A stretch of 34,643 nt of DNA from Planctomycetota bacterium (GTDB lineage: Bacteria; Planctomycetota; UBA8742; UBA2392), in assembly GCA_020848275.1 (NCBI GenBank), contig JADLAK010000026.1, forward strand, positions 1 to 34,643, given 5' to 3'. Positions 12,401 through 17,842 of this stretch are shown in pieces. A program made the translations under genes and the position numbers. Under the pieces are notes generated by a model. The model made no database searches and had not been told where the DNA came from. It worked only from the letters and a program-made list of their open reading frames with translations. The stretch's first letter is position 1; every line of letters begins with the position of its first letter.

Positions 12401-12487
12401 GGATCCAAGACCAAATGGGAGAAGGGTGAGAAGGCCGATAGTACAGAAGTGAACTCTTCCACTCCGATCGTTCCCCCACAAAAATGA
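488..12487 (+). CDS. Giant secreted RHS/YD-repeat protein with beta-helix stalk and variable C-terminal tip
   Basis: This protein is about 3999 aa. I chose ATG 488 over an in-frame TTG at 434 because it begins a good Sec signal peptide (MQRFLLVALAVLFANSLSA). Residues about 30-760 look like a right-handed parallel beta-helix, with repeated 'DCxI..N' rungs ending in a typical NVDFTPFLT segment. Fibronectin-III-like domains, a second beta-helix block and an IPT-like domain follow. The RHS shell starts near nt 6000 (DUF6531-like 'SETDIATRGRMMGISWSRFY'), continues as many YD repeats, and ends in the RHS core motif YYCWNRIYSPHLGRW and a DPVGL motif at 11900-11914. Known RHS proteins encapsulate a C-terminal effector released after the DPxGL motif. 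About 190 residues follow DPVGL here and match no toxin family I recognise. The gene is followed after 9 bases by a coupled LRR gene. The role is probably surface or secreted contact-dependent competition; this is inference. Confidence 0.9.
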   Translation: MQRFLLVALAVLFANSLSALTVSGDITTDTTWTYLDSPITLDPAGASGGTIKVRAGKTLTIDSTGGAVIVQWNEDCDLQIGNGSGDDGNLVIKAASGAITFKVHDTGNIRIDPYGSITFSNTTATTTFTELTASNGWGALVFEAGQTKQSALKKCAFTAGGGDSKDGAIVVENSASYVPTLENLTFTGCTTSAIHLKGNGINVLKEGNLILPFDVSSTTYVLFLDAVASTAVTIRFPDVTTPASPEARLDGTCQAGDSSNTSHWRFDDDWTFKCASGSKVQAVNGSVWGTTESQPKFQAISGSGYTDWDGLVDDSTTKANLFGDVGPFAYLEVRNASMGIDLNKGTSYVPVTGYQTTWRFPGLIVKKCDTGIRVRTFIDTSDEDAGYTTTLDGATIGDSNSSDNCSTACVTLDYGRLILSNCLLKGAVTDCIDVGTESSALTSKVTVRDCRISGSATTPGNTAINLKSTQGKGVALIERTTIQGYNRAIAFTQSSNYNPIRTLTAKRSFITCNVATSSNSSGTGIDVQVQSNQQTSPCSVSIDDCTILAVPKDGSGTARGLWCQDLSSYSTMTVRRTNIDSCTDYGVHVISAATNTCQYTFDECSFTANGGTAATNEGGIFDVRTQNAKIVAKHCTFAGNYPWGVSDGYDTADADATYCYWNDSSGPSYAGPGTGEAVTLNVDFTPFLTAPYFNSLIGGSPASASTWDVKETSTTDAENLHVIANRPYFVWTFASDFTGDTQASYEIDVSTNPAFGAGTFRWDGSKTAETTNAYAQYPATGGSVLSLDDGVVYYARIRLWNQDDRVGPWRYVTFRMNTAPGTVSGGSPTGGGTIGDATPQLQWDRAFNTDPEEDPLHYYVQVDTTTNFNSGNLRTIDTAVSLGTGGSFDYSTDGGTTWLTAPLDGIPAPSSGNYRVRLTLPHTYPNALGTLTNTTWYWRVKANDRFEQSASYSSNYNFVLTRKYNLSGRLTTVGGGNPGSGEEILVRINGAAATKTGSSDTNGSGDFTFQMTSDAKVGDTLVLYLNRAGGSPNKCARVVHFTGADMSGLDLREERAYVQQGLSSKSVTNTDFAGDSGDDADIPWTETSGAVAFDFGTSTDGEIYVLGQWNCSGSVTATANNPLLRVEAGGSLVTQGQAVSTYDLEVDGTLEVNGGSLFTVTNSADCDETLKVFDSTFRLQKASTGINLTISRVFQAQNSTFDVNTGGVSTLTFNGGYPSDVVLVDCVGCVFSKVGVVFENDARLVQFNYNTFKDGISTRHIYWKCTEIQSTTIMRGIQFDYSLTQGSQYNVEATTDSGIRILTMLACGGVRAGETYDGSGGGDGNVVWITLPVLDVKVSTGYNSATSPNGVNRVEWTRDDQADISTLGYNVYQSRIVDGGKWTSVTYDGGTNKTTFTNTGASFTSFVAVNDQFYPRFTSTTKLTVTDVSSDYVKVSGNQTSAGSVDDLYSFFVRVNGSLLSGSTVAQNAASLVNNTKYYYYVAIDDSSEDAPSNRIRSNQVSVTTPNAAASISLLAPNSGAQNTTAAVTVVGKGTHWDGSATLTISGTNVTVNDTIFLSPTLALTDFTIASGASTGARTVTVTRNDVWTISTFDESDTETFTINGAANEDRPTVAFVTTGGAIAENANTAGVFKIRCSFTTNGGGNIDTATFEFYASRTVQVDGSPVTTVDPGNNLGQGANSIFDGVSDNLSTSYALCNIEQTSNDGEELFSTGEYTVYARVGNVNGRYSDWVSRRFYVEGAGASVAKTTTLLKQGDTNVQVAITSSAAFSGTIDGVSFGANIATVSFTKNNDSSIYAYVSVDQLAECGPRTFTVDRASGTDPVGIVVVEYPTNILPTTTNAEPNRNPAIGGVNVFLKNGAFFKSETDIATRGRMMGISWSRFYRSDITYNGPLGQKWVGHYYQRVVFEEGGGGPGGDPDNIHWYTPDGRKETFSGNQFDAPAGVYVKATRDTTYSTITLTDRHGFRCVFNAQGRLWKCIDRNGNTSTCAYNYAGQLTTITDDRAKTYNVIYHTHGRVDRVQDKVWDTGLPREVEYDYDSYGDLREQKAPTTPRYDGSPLPRITYGYRYDSSHRMTACINPREFAQSGNPTAYLENQYESGKVVNQRLGEPDQWIYIRYESGTLIRIVDRRGLRTDYTIDGTGRATAVKRFTDFWTVDTDDPIDHSVKTGAGTKVRASDPTSFDTTFTYNGDNEITSVLYPRGNKVTYAYPNGTSQTNGTATSCSANVLTKTGAGWTTNAFVGMTLRMGPASNRMYYLIVSNTSTTITVDPAFSLSGDGWGASTYNVFDQSSDPLAAGNVLTVTRSDEGLGSESDIVTTYTYEPRYQFVKTVKNPRNYTTTYTYDYEDTALQTDKYAGNLVKVTSPNIDAGQPSTQSIVTRTTYNQYGQPVGTVDGEGNVTHFKYYDAGARDGFLYQVVNAYGALDLTSEFDYNNVGSMIATWPARAFESGATKDDFKTVYEVNELDQTWHTTGPKLRIGGSDKLDVYRYFDANGNVTHAFREYVNDAGSEPSAPSDVLDPTSFSKSSSPMAATWVEANTVYNLLNYPTERTLDAVAGSTVTRLTSQTIYDANYNVVQGISPLGNRSATVYDERDMIFQSIAGEYSDVRAVFESDYDHNGNLKFSRDALDNQTEYSYDGFDRTTIVKDPAGNERKSYYDANSNVIKSEAYAGAVGGTLLACSEGFFDEIDRAYKSRRLFNNYAGVPAGDGYSDSITLFDKNSRVSKSTGDNGASFYRFYDAASRTLYTRDAVGNEVHFEYNAGGAATKSTYREINYKNGVCEVSHESSSYDYLNRRLKFQDRRYNASTKDTEIDWKYDGWGRVTQTTDADGTTTDMIYDLLSRSVRTTRKPSGTDSTWIITDNNYDDDSRVVMRTIWETGDDTTPTNPQDTTYQYDERGRMTLLRRADGDIWTFSYDANSNRLGWTDPLGTAVTDTYDNRNLIAYRNISRGSTVKGATYESYQFDGLGRLQSCSNYDGSKLISASSWQYNTLSQPERLTQTICKSDGAVLGTYTTGCEFDGSGFNTALIYASGRVIRNQPDALNRLMATTDDTNDEQLAAYVYAGPHRLVMRTFNCGDSSHTMRTNYEYESSGCGCGGFSSFCEKVEHVRLNGSNTEILFSTERRYDKVGNVTAERVNHQGAVGSVYRYDDAYRLTTVFTGTDMYSGNLDTYAGGTDPTAFGSKRTYNLDTRGNRTGSDGVAEEDDQANPIKDTNFTVGGSGTQAEINARLMNVYTSIDGDSFTYDAAEQMTHDPSTGLYHAYDYKGQLILTDDESDFSIPERRYGYDNQGRRKVEEIWYEASEHNYANVVTTDFPVCESCNCNSTGTFTAGDATLDGSTGTVMSTIDTILGQGAAVSRSGNAVHPATAATVRGGSLAGNSIVIEAYDTNTISPTYLYRCETISGSLAGTLDATALRTHEYIYDEFGKTANVPILYDMTDDRITGVTNDGTYTVIGTSVTLTADALLGREISVCRPAAASNRVATGRIIDNNTSQIFVMDPSADVYNALNAQVQGFVVLDLVDANEYRAAGTWTQAPTYNTPTAGRTRFYDELAAQLDASDIGHWLCADITAAGGTYTGWFPVVAIGDTWVEVTGNKTSGVTTGDTYMICDQPYPTFSSGNDRWSYSGTWSEDAVCTNGVTDLVDDQATFVYFQSGCILIPDITKPAMYAITTNGGGTVSVNADLSAIITAGMQYRILCAPGVSGDTGALASPSDLGNKSNKDGGSRYLWMGYRYDAPMVGVYVNPGAGLGIYGEQPGTSELGSYYCWNRIYSPHLGRWTTPDPAASPWWNLQDYCDSAPLQSSDPVGLATDKPEGEYRADIKETQLPKGTPSNDTPPVAGVRDTVTSMGITVYFAPKLPEAPWTFLEDGYIYGERTDTLCASSQKVTYWRKYERTRTGTFNVYRSYLIRRFITGVAGKQYHASWTEYALLYSVEGKLYEIATDSWEYLAYVWICTINPPGRDDTKKMGEVGSKTKWEKGEKADSTEVNSSTPIVPPQK
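4648..4846 (+). repeat. Small beta-module, copy a (inside the Rhs protein)
   Basis: This segment of about 65 residues follows the pattern F/L-x(5)-G/D-x2-L/Y-x-P ... L-x-V-x(8)-V-x-V ... D-x-Y. It recurs at about 7141-7356 and three times in tandem at 10832-11581. Its position inside a protein otherwise made of beta-helix, FN3 and YD repeats suggests an inserted accessory domain. Divergence between copies is high, so this rests on pattern matching by eye. Confidence 0.45.
10832..11581 (+). repeat. Three tandem beta-modules inserted just before the RHS core end
   Basis: Three consecutive segments of about 65-75 residues end in 'VQGFVVLD', 'TGDTYMICD' and 'AGMQYRIL'. Each has a 'G/I-x-L/V-x-P-or-D' strand followed by an 'I/V-x-V' strand and a final G/A-x-x-Y/F strand. 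They sit between the last YD repeats and the closing RYLWMGYRYD core, where an RHS shell normally continues as YD repeats. They may form an external decoration of the shell. The assignment is by eye. Confidence 0.4.
11915..12484 (+). other. Variable C-terminal tip domain of the Rhs protein (candidate effector)
   Basis: This is the part of the Rhs reading frame after DPVGL, about 190 residues. Its base use shifts here to visibly more A/T than the shell, and the next gene is more AT-rich still. In polymorphic toxins this segment is the exchangeable toxin. The sequence is rich in Tyr/Trp/Thr with probable beta strands (for example 'GTFNVYRSYLIRR' and 'ASWTEYALLYSVEGK') and ends in a Lys/Glu-rich, low-complexity tail. 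I see no HNH, NUCLEASE-like HxxD, deaminase, ADP-ribosyltransferase or protease motif. It could be a new toxin, a binding domain or a non-toxic tail. Confidence 0.55.
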
Positions 12488-12496
12488 GGAGCGCAG

Positions 12497-13597
12497 ATGC
12501 ATCTTCCAGTCTTCACGATCCGAAATGTCTCTATCCTTTTGCTAACAGGGTCTGCGGTGGCATTGTATTTACTGATCCGCCCCCTGCTGAGTGGTCAAGT
12601 GGTTGTCCAAGAATATGTGATCCGATCCGAGAATGAATCAAAACAAATACCCGAAGGCACGACTCACGTGCTATTAGGGTGCAACGTTACGTCCACGATT
12701 AGGGACAATCTTAAGAAATGCTCTACTTTAAACCAACTTACGATAACAGTGAAGTCAACTTCATCTGAATTTGAGCGAATAGTATCCCTAACCACCGTCA
12801 AGCAGCTCGAATTGTTTGGCTTAGAACCAGTCAAATCGGCCACCTTTGAACTCCTCAAAACCCGCAATCTGGAGAGCTTGGCCATTCACGATTATGCAAT
12901 TCAAGCAACAGATATAGGTACACTGACTGCCATACCATCGCTGAACTCCGTGTCACTCTACCACGTTGACATTGATCTTGACGGAGTGAAAAGACTGGCC
13001 CAATGTCAAAACGTCAAGCATATCCATCTTGCGGGCCTAAAGCATTTAGACAGTACGGAGTTATCGAAAGCTGTTTTACTGCATAAGGAGATTGAAGTTT
13101 TTGCACTAACTGGATTGCCAACCACCGAAAGTGCGCTGCTGTCTATCGTTCCGGGCGAAAGTAACCTCAAAGGATTGATCATTACCAGCGGTAGTACCTC
13201 GTTGGCTAAAGCGTCGCTAGATAAACTCGTTGTCAATGCATCGAAGTTAGAGCACTTGACGGTTTGCATAAAGTCCTCGGAGGCATTATCGGCATTGGCC
13301 GAATGCAAAAATCTGCAAAGCATAGTAGTGTCTTTATCCGAAGAATGTCTTGCTTCCGAATGCTTAAAAGCATTGACGAAAGTTAAGAAATTAGAAGAGG
13401 TTACGTTGATCGGAGCTCAGCCGCCCTCCGCGAAGGACATCGAGGAGTTTGTTGAACAGTGTCCACAAATAAAGGCCGTCTTTATGTATTTTGAGAAGGA
13501 CTTAGACAAAGAAGCGCAGTTCAAGCGCGTGATTACTTTTGACAGTAGTAAGGAATCAAGAAAGTCACTTAGGAAGGCCTTAGAGCTAGAAAAGTAG
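12497..13597 (+). CDS. Membrane-anchored leucine-rich-repeat protein, possible Rhs partner/immunity protein
   Basis: This is a 366-aa protein with one N-terminal hydrophobic helix (residues about 10-30, 'VSILLLTGSAVALYLLI'), followed by roughly nine irregular leucine-rich repeats of the 'L..L.I....' type to residue about 330 and a charged tail. The helix lacks a clear cleavage site, so it is probably a membrane anchor with the LRR domain outside the cytoplasm. The start is 9 bases after the Rhs stop. A GAGGAG Shine-Dalgarno overlaps that TGA stop, so translation is coupled. The gene is markedly more AT-rich than the Rhs shell, like the Rhs tip. In polymorphic toxin loci the gene directly after the toxin is usually immunity, but a membrane LRR protein is an unusual type for that role, so function is inferred from position only. 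Confidence 0.75.
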   Translation: MHLPVFTIRNVSILLLTGSAVALYLLIRPLLSGQVVVQEYVIRSENESKQIPEGTTHVLLGCNVTSTIRDNLKKCSTLNQLTITVKSTSSEFERIVSLTTVKQLELFGLEPVKSATFELLKTRNLESLAIHDYAIQATDIGTLTAIPSLNSVSLYHVDIDLDGVKRLAQCQNVKHIHLAGLKHLDSTELSKAVLLHKEIEVFALTGLPTTESALLSIVPGESNLKGLIITSGSTSLAKASLDKLVVNASKLEHLTVCIKSSEALSALAECKNLQSIVVSLSEECLASECLKALTKVKKLEEVTLIGAQPPSAKDIEEFVEQCPQIKAVFMYFEKDLDKEAQFKRVITFDSSKESRKSLRKALELEK

Positions 13598-13716
13598 GGT
13601 CGACCTCGACCTATTGTGCTCCGTTTTGGATAACCCTAAACGCCGCATTATCGTGCTCCTATCCTACTCCCTTCCGGATGACAGCCACCCTTAAGCACGC
13701 CAAAGGAGACGTTCAG

Positions 13717-15417
13717 GTGACCAGTAGCCCCTCAGCAATACTCCGCGACGTCGCTCAGACAGCGAATGCGGGCTATTCGCAGCCAGCGGACATTTTGGTT
13801 TCACTGTCTGAAGCATCACTCAATGCATTTCTTCGCAAACATTATGACAAGAATTCTGATTTCTACGATCGAAGCAGGAGCAAGCAACCGGACCAGCCGG
13901 TTTATGCCTTGGAGTTCGACGATCATGGAATCAAACGCCGCATTCGCTTCTGGGCCAAAGTGGCGCACGCACAAGGCCGAGAGCCAATTGCGATTGACCT
14001 CAAGCAAGTTGCCGCTTCCAACACGCGCTTCAGGGCTTGGTGGAAAGCCACCAAAGGCAACTCTCCCAAGGCAACAAGCAAAATGCCGCCAAATGTTCGA
14101 ATCGACATTCCAAGCATCGTGCTGCAGGTGAACTTTCCGAAGCTGGACAATCCTGGCAATACTTCCCCTGCCCCTGAGCATCAGATTGACTTTGATTACA
14201 GCATTTCCGCCCAGTGTTTTGTCATGGTGAAGAGGAATGTTGCCGGCGAGGACGAGCTTACGCTGCACGACTGGGAAATCACGATTACCCCGAACAATGA
14301 TCCCTTCACACCGGATGCCGCAAACCCGGTATGGGGAAGACCCAATCAAACCTGTGAAGCGGACCTGAAAAAGCTTCGCGTGCTCGTACGTGATGCTTTC
14401 ACGATGGGAGCCAACGTCGCCCTTACGGACTTGGCAAAGAAATTAGCACTCAAGCTTAGACTTCCGCCCCTGAATGTGATTTCCGGGATCAAGATCGCGC
14501 CGCGCGAACTGATTGTCACGGATGATGCGATTGCCCTTTCTGCGAACGTGCATCCGACGCAACTTGCCGCCAAAGCCATCGAAATCTATCGGACGGAGAT
14601 GAGGTCCGTATTCGAGGGATTGTCTGAGCGGCAAGTCAGCGAAATCCTCTCGAACGCGCCGAAAGAAGACAAAAAGCGCGTCGAATACTTCCGGCAGAAA
14701 CTTCCGGGCGTTGCCCGACTCAACGACAAGTTCACGGCCCTCAGCACCGGCAGGGCTGGCACGAGGAAGCCCGACCCGTTAGCAGCGACAGCGGATCTCG
14801 CGGTTGGCATCAGCGGCAATGTCTTTGATGTTCTGGCGAAGGAATGGCTCAAGGTTGATGTTAGCGAGTGTTCACCGTGGGATGGAGTCGACATCGGCGT
14901 TGGCTATGCACGCGGTCGAGGCTGTTATTGGTTCAGCCTCAGAAACGCCAATGGCGGACTCAATGGCACGACACCTTTTATGGGATGTGACGTTGCGGCG
15001 GGTGGGCAATTGAATCTGGAGGCATGCTTACGCGACCCTTGCGGCGACTCCCACTGTGCGACTTGGAATCCAGGGATTGGGCTGCGGGGTCCGCTGAAGG
15101 TCGAACTCAAGGTCTCCACTAGCTCGTGGGACGACAATCGGTGCCTCAAGCTTTCATTGCACGTAGACAGATTTCCAGGACTTGAGGTCTATGGTCTTCC
15201 TGAAATGGTCGAGGATCTTGTGAATGCAATTCTAAACTTCATATCAGAAATCGCGTTCAAGGCGTGGGTCAATGCACTCTTGACGATGTTTCAGGTCTAC
15301 ATCGTCGAAGTACCCTTGCGGGTGCCAGGAACTAATGTGGACGTCAAGCTGTCGAGATTTACAGTCGGCTCTAGTGCCGGCATGCTTATCGTTACAGGCA
15401 CGATCACTTACTCGTAG
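13717..15417 (+). CDS. Uncharacterised 566-aa protein, possibly TULIP/BPI-like
   Basis: I chose GTG 13717 because AAAGGAG sits 8 bases upstream; the in-frame ATG at 13678 has no such site. There is no signal peptide and no obvious transmembrane span. The N-terminal part ('ILVSLSEASLNAFLRKHY') and the C-terminal part (long amphipathic helix 'MVEDLVNAILNFISEIAFKAW', then alternating strands 'VDVKLSRFTVGSSAGMLIVTG') resemble the long strand-helix architecture of tubular lipid-binding (TULIP) proteins, such as those near clostridial neurotoxins. That is a fold impression, not a motif match. A Cys-rich patch lies around residues 410-450. The gene follows the LRR gene after about 120 bases on the same strand and faces the Rep operon. 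Confidence 0.7.
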   Translation: MTSSPSAILRDVAQTANAGYSQPADILVSLSEASLNAFLRKHYDKNSDFYDRSRSKQPDQPVYALEFDDHGIKRRIRFWAKVAHAQGREPIAIDLKQVAASNTRFRAWWKATKGNSPKATSKMPPNVRIDIPSIVLQVNFPKLDNPGNTSPAPEHQIDFDYSISAQCFVMVKRNVAGEDELTLHDWEITITPNNDPFTPDAANPVWGRPNQTCEADLKKLRVLVRDAFTMGANVALTDLAKKLALKLRLPPLNVISGIKIAPRELIVTDDAIALSANVHPTQLAAKAIEIYRTEMRSVFEGLSERQVSEILSNAPKEDKKRVEYFRQKLPGVARLNDKFTALSTGRAGTRKPDPLAATADLAVGISGNVFDVLAKEWLKVDVSECSPWDGVDIGVGYARGRGCYWFSLRNANGGLNGTTPFMGCDVAAGGQLNLEACLRDPCGDSHCATWNPGIGLRGPLKVELKVSTSSWDDNRCLKLSLHVDRFPGLEVYGLPEMVEDLVNAILNFISEIAFKAWVNALLTMFQVYIVEVPLRVPGTNVDVKLSRFTVGSSAGMLIVTGTITYS

Positions 15418-15496
15418 GGAAGGACGGGGAGTCAGTCGTGACTGGATAGCGTGCGGTGTTTTGTGCAGATTTCGTCCGCATGAGTTGTTTGGTCGT

Positions 15497-15517
15497 TGTC
15501 GAAAGACATTTTCGACA
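15497..15517. terminator. Hairpin between convergent genes
   Basis: A perfect 8-bp stem (TGTCGAAA / TTTCGACA) with loop GACAT lies between the 566-aa gene (+) and the Rep gene (-). It has no long T-tract on either side, so it could be a weak bidirectional terminator or another structural signal of the element. The rest of 15418-15689 shows nothing gene-like. Confidence 0.4.
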
Positions 15518-15689
15518 TCACGTTGGACTCATTACGCTACTGCAGCATTTCCGCCGCCAGTTAGGTTGACTGTCGGCGCTCTGGCCAATTCCCGCGCAAG
15601 TCCATCTCTGCCAGCCACACTGGATGCTCCGGGTGTACTGCGGTTGCTCGACAAGACCACGCCGAGGGTGAACGCGCAGACAAAAGTCG

Positions 15690-16820
15690 TCACGTGAATC
15701 GAGACGAAGGCGAGTGCCGCAACGCTTTGGGCAATGTTTTGGGCTTGCTCAAGTATGCTGCCAACGCTTCGGCGGTAGCCTGCGGACCTTCCGACATCAG
15801 ATAATCATGAATCTGCCGTGCGATTTCGATAGCACCGTCGTCGCGATTGCGTACATCCTTGAGCACCTTCGAAAACCGGACGTATTCGATGCCCTCGGCC
15901 ACAGCCAATTGTTCTGCCCCGGCGTCGTCAGCTTCTTCAATTTCACGCGCACGTTTGCCCCATGCCTTGCACATCTGCTGTAAGTGGCGGCCTTTGAACA
16001 CACGCCAAAGTTCAACAAGCTCGTCTGCGGAGAACTTCTTCAAATCGGCAACTTTGAACGGGTAGCCGATTGCCTCCATGATGCCCTTGCCTGTGTCCTT
16101 AAGGCCGCGGACATCCACCCCGTTGCGCGTGGCGCGGCGGCCACAGGCTCGCCGGACGATTTCGATCCAATGGTCCTTTAGGTCCTCCTTTGGCCAGTAC
16201 AAGCCGTCCACGATAAAATGTGCGTGAACATGGTAACCGTTTGCGGTTTTCGTCGTCTCCACGCCACGTGCGTAGTGGCGGACGTATTTCTTGAACTCTT
16301 CCGACTTGGTGAGCGCGCGACAACATAGCAGCAGGGCGTCGGCAACCGTTTCAAGCGAATCCCGTTTCGTATGCGGAACTGTCACAGTGATGAGCGAAAA
16401 CCGATGGCCCTTCTTCGCCAGCTCATCGACTACCGAGATCGCCCGCCGCCGCGCTGCCGCCGCTTTCAGCTTGGCACAACGCGGACATAGGGTGCACTTG
16501 CATTGGTTCATGTAGACCGCCCGAACAGAGCCGTGCTGCGTCTTGATAATCTCCGGGATTGTGCAGCACTTTAACATCACCGCCGAGGTCTGCTTTGCAT
16601 TACGGCGAATGCGACGCTTCACGAGCGGTTTTTCGTCGGGACCGACCGACTTGTTGCGGCGATCATCAATGATGGCACGCGTGTGTCCTGCGCTTTTCAG
16701 CGCCATCGCGATGCGCTTGCCGAGGCGCTTGAGTTTCTTGTCCTTGTCGATCCTGTTTGCATCGGATCGAACAAGTTCCCGCTCATCCTCGGTCAGCCTT
16801 GATTTGCGGCGGGCGGTCAT
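15690..16820 (-). CDS. rep: Rolling-circle replication initiator (pC194/pUB110-type HUH Rep)
   Basis: This 376-aa protein carries the full Rep_1-type motif set. It has a Cys cluster C107/C109/C112/C115 ('CKCTLCPRC'), a hydrophobic motif 1 ('FSLITVTVPH', 141-150), and the HUH metal-binding motif H197-V-H199-A-H201. The catalytic motif E249-x3-Y253-x2-K256 ('EAIGYPFK') has the same Glu/Tyr spacing of four as pC194 RepA (E210/Y214). Rep proteins of this family nick the double-strand origin and stay covalently attached through Tyr. It is followed by a Rep-typical 'VFKGRHLQQMCKAWGK' segment. Its ATG overlaps the stop of the upstream degenerate paralogue (ATGA). Position near an integrase indicates an integrative element that replicates after excision. 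Confidence 0.88.
   Translation of the reverse strand: MTARRKSRLTEDERELVRSDANRIDKDKKLKRLGKRIAMALKSAGHTRAIIDDRRNKSVGPDEKPLVKRRIRRNAKQTSAVMLKCCTIPEIIKTQHGSVRAVYMNQCKCTLCPRCAKLKAAAARRRAISVVDELAKKGHRFSLITVTVPHTKRDSLETVADALLLCCRALTKSEEFKKYVRHYARGVETTKTANGYHVHAHFIVDGLYWPKEDLKDHWIEIVRRACGRRATRNGVDVRGLKDTGKGIMEAIGYPFKVADLKKFSADELVELWRVFKGRHLQQMCKAWGKRAREIEEADDAGAEQLAVAEGIEYVRFSKVLKDVRNRDDGAIEIARQIHDYLMSEGPQATAEALAAYLSKPKTLPKALRHSPSSRFT
16533..16569 (+). other. Speculative double-strand origin inside rep
   Basis: A 7-bp inverted repeat GTGCTGC/GCAGCAC flanks a 23-nt loop containing CTTGATA (16542-16548), which resembles the nick site of pC194/pUB110-family plasmids (CTTG^ATA). It lies within rep but in antisense orientation, which is atypical, and CTTGATA also occurs by chance elsewhere (near 1914). 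Confidence 0.2.
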
Positions 16821-17842
16821 AGAAGACCCGCTTTCGAGCCACTTCGAAGCATGGCGACGACTTCGCGGAAATCGTCGTCCCCTTCAAGAATTTCCCTCAA
16901 CGACAAGAGGATGGCCTTGGCGTCCAGCCGCTGAGATTGCTGCATCAGTTTATAGAAACCGATTTGACGAACACCCTCAGCCTCGTCCTCCAGCTGCGCA
17001 GATCGTTGTGCTTCTTCGTGCAGCTCGCCGGCACATCGACGCCATGACAGGCAAAACTCGATCGGGTGACGCCAGCGCATGCCGAGTTGAAGATCACGAA
17101 GTGCCGCCAGATCAGCCGTGGCCAAATCCTCGGGTTTGAAGGGACAAGCTAGTACCTGATGCAGTATTGAGCACGGAGCAACGGATAACTCACCACAGTT
17201 AACGGACTGGGGCGTTGGTTCCGGCCCGCCTGCGAGCCGAACACTATCCGCCCAACAATGAAGCAGGCCGGCGACTTGCCAAAGTTCACCTTCAACGAGG
17301 AACCGAGCAAATGGGAAAAACCCATCGGACACATGCGGCACTTCCATGCCGCGCGCCCAACCGCTGACGCAAGATTTGAACGGTGTTGAGCGGGTAAAAA
17401 CGTGGAGAGCGTTGTCCAACAACCGAAACGCGAAGGGCGGCGAATCGCCATGCTCGAGGGGAATTGAAACCGTCAGAACGCTCAGTTGCTTGTCGACCGC
17501 CCACAATTCCTCGACAACGGGCAACAGCCGCATTCGCTGCTCCGCTGCGTTCAGTGCCTGGCAATAAGGGCACAGCCGCTGGTGACAACGTGCCGTAAAG
17601 TACCCCGTCGCTGCGTTGTCCTTGACAATGATTGCGGCTGGACGTCGACCGCATAGTTTCATGTCCGCCGCACGCGCAATTTCGGCGAAATGGCCTGTGC
17701 TCAGTTGAGAGATGACGTGTTCGCTGGCCGCGCGGTACTGCGGATCTTTGAAGATTCGACGTGCTTCCCTCTCGATATCCGGGTTGACAGGGTCACTTGT
17801 TCGCCCCGGAACCAATTTTCGACGTATCGGATGGCCGCTCAT
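16817..17842 (-). CDS. Degenerate Rep paralogue (catalytic residues lost)
   Basis: This 341-aa protein starts at ATG 17842, six bases after GGAGG; an upstream TTG at 17848 abuts that site and is less likely. It aligns by eye with the downstream Rep along most of its length. The Cys cluster (C86, C91, C94, 'CHQRLCPYC') and motif 1 ('LSVLTVSIP') are kept, as is the region 'FLVEGELW' matching 'FIVDGLYW'. The HxHxH triad is replaced by F176, F178, R180, the catalytic Glu by Q229, and the Tyr by C233 ('ACPFK' against 'GYPFK'). Nicking activity is therefore not expected. The intact reading frame, good Shine-Dalgarno and ATGA couplings to both neighbours argue against decay and for a kept function, perhaps as a heteromeric partner, origin binder or replication regulator. 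That function is inference. Confidence 0.8.
   Translation of the reverse strand: MSGHPIRRKLVPGRTSDPVNPDIEREARRIFKDPQYRAASEHVISQLSTGHFAEIARAADMKLCGRRPAAIIVKDNAATGYFTARCHQRLCPYCQALNAAEQRMRLLPVVEELWAVDKQLSVLTVSIPLEHGDSPPFAFRLLDNALHVFTRSTPFKSCVSGWARGMEVPHVSDGFFPFARFLVEGELWQVAGLLHCWADSVRLAGGPEPTPQSVNCGELSVAPCSILHQVLACPFKPEDLATADLAALRDLQLGMRWRHPIEFCLSWRRCAGELHEEAQRSAQLEDEAEGVRQIGFYKLMQQSQRLDAKAILLSLREILEGDDDFREVVAMLRSGSKAGLL

Noticed and set aside
15335..15697. 120-codon plus-strand frame after the 566-aa gene
   Set aside because: Overlaps the end of the supported gene in another frame, has no ribosome site and no domain.
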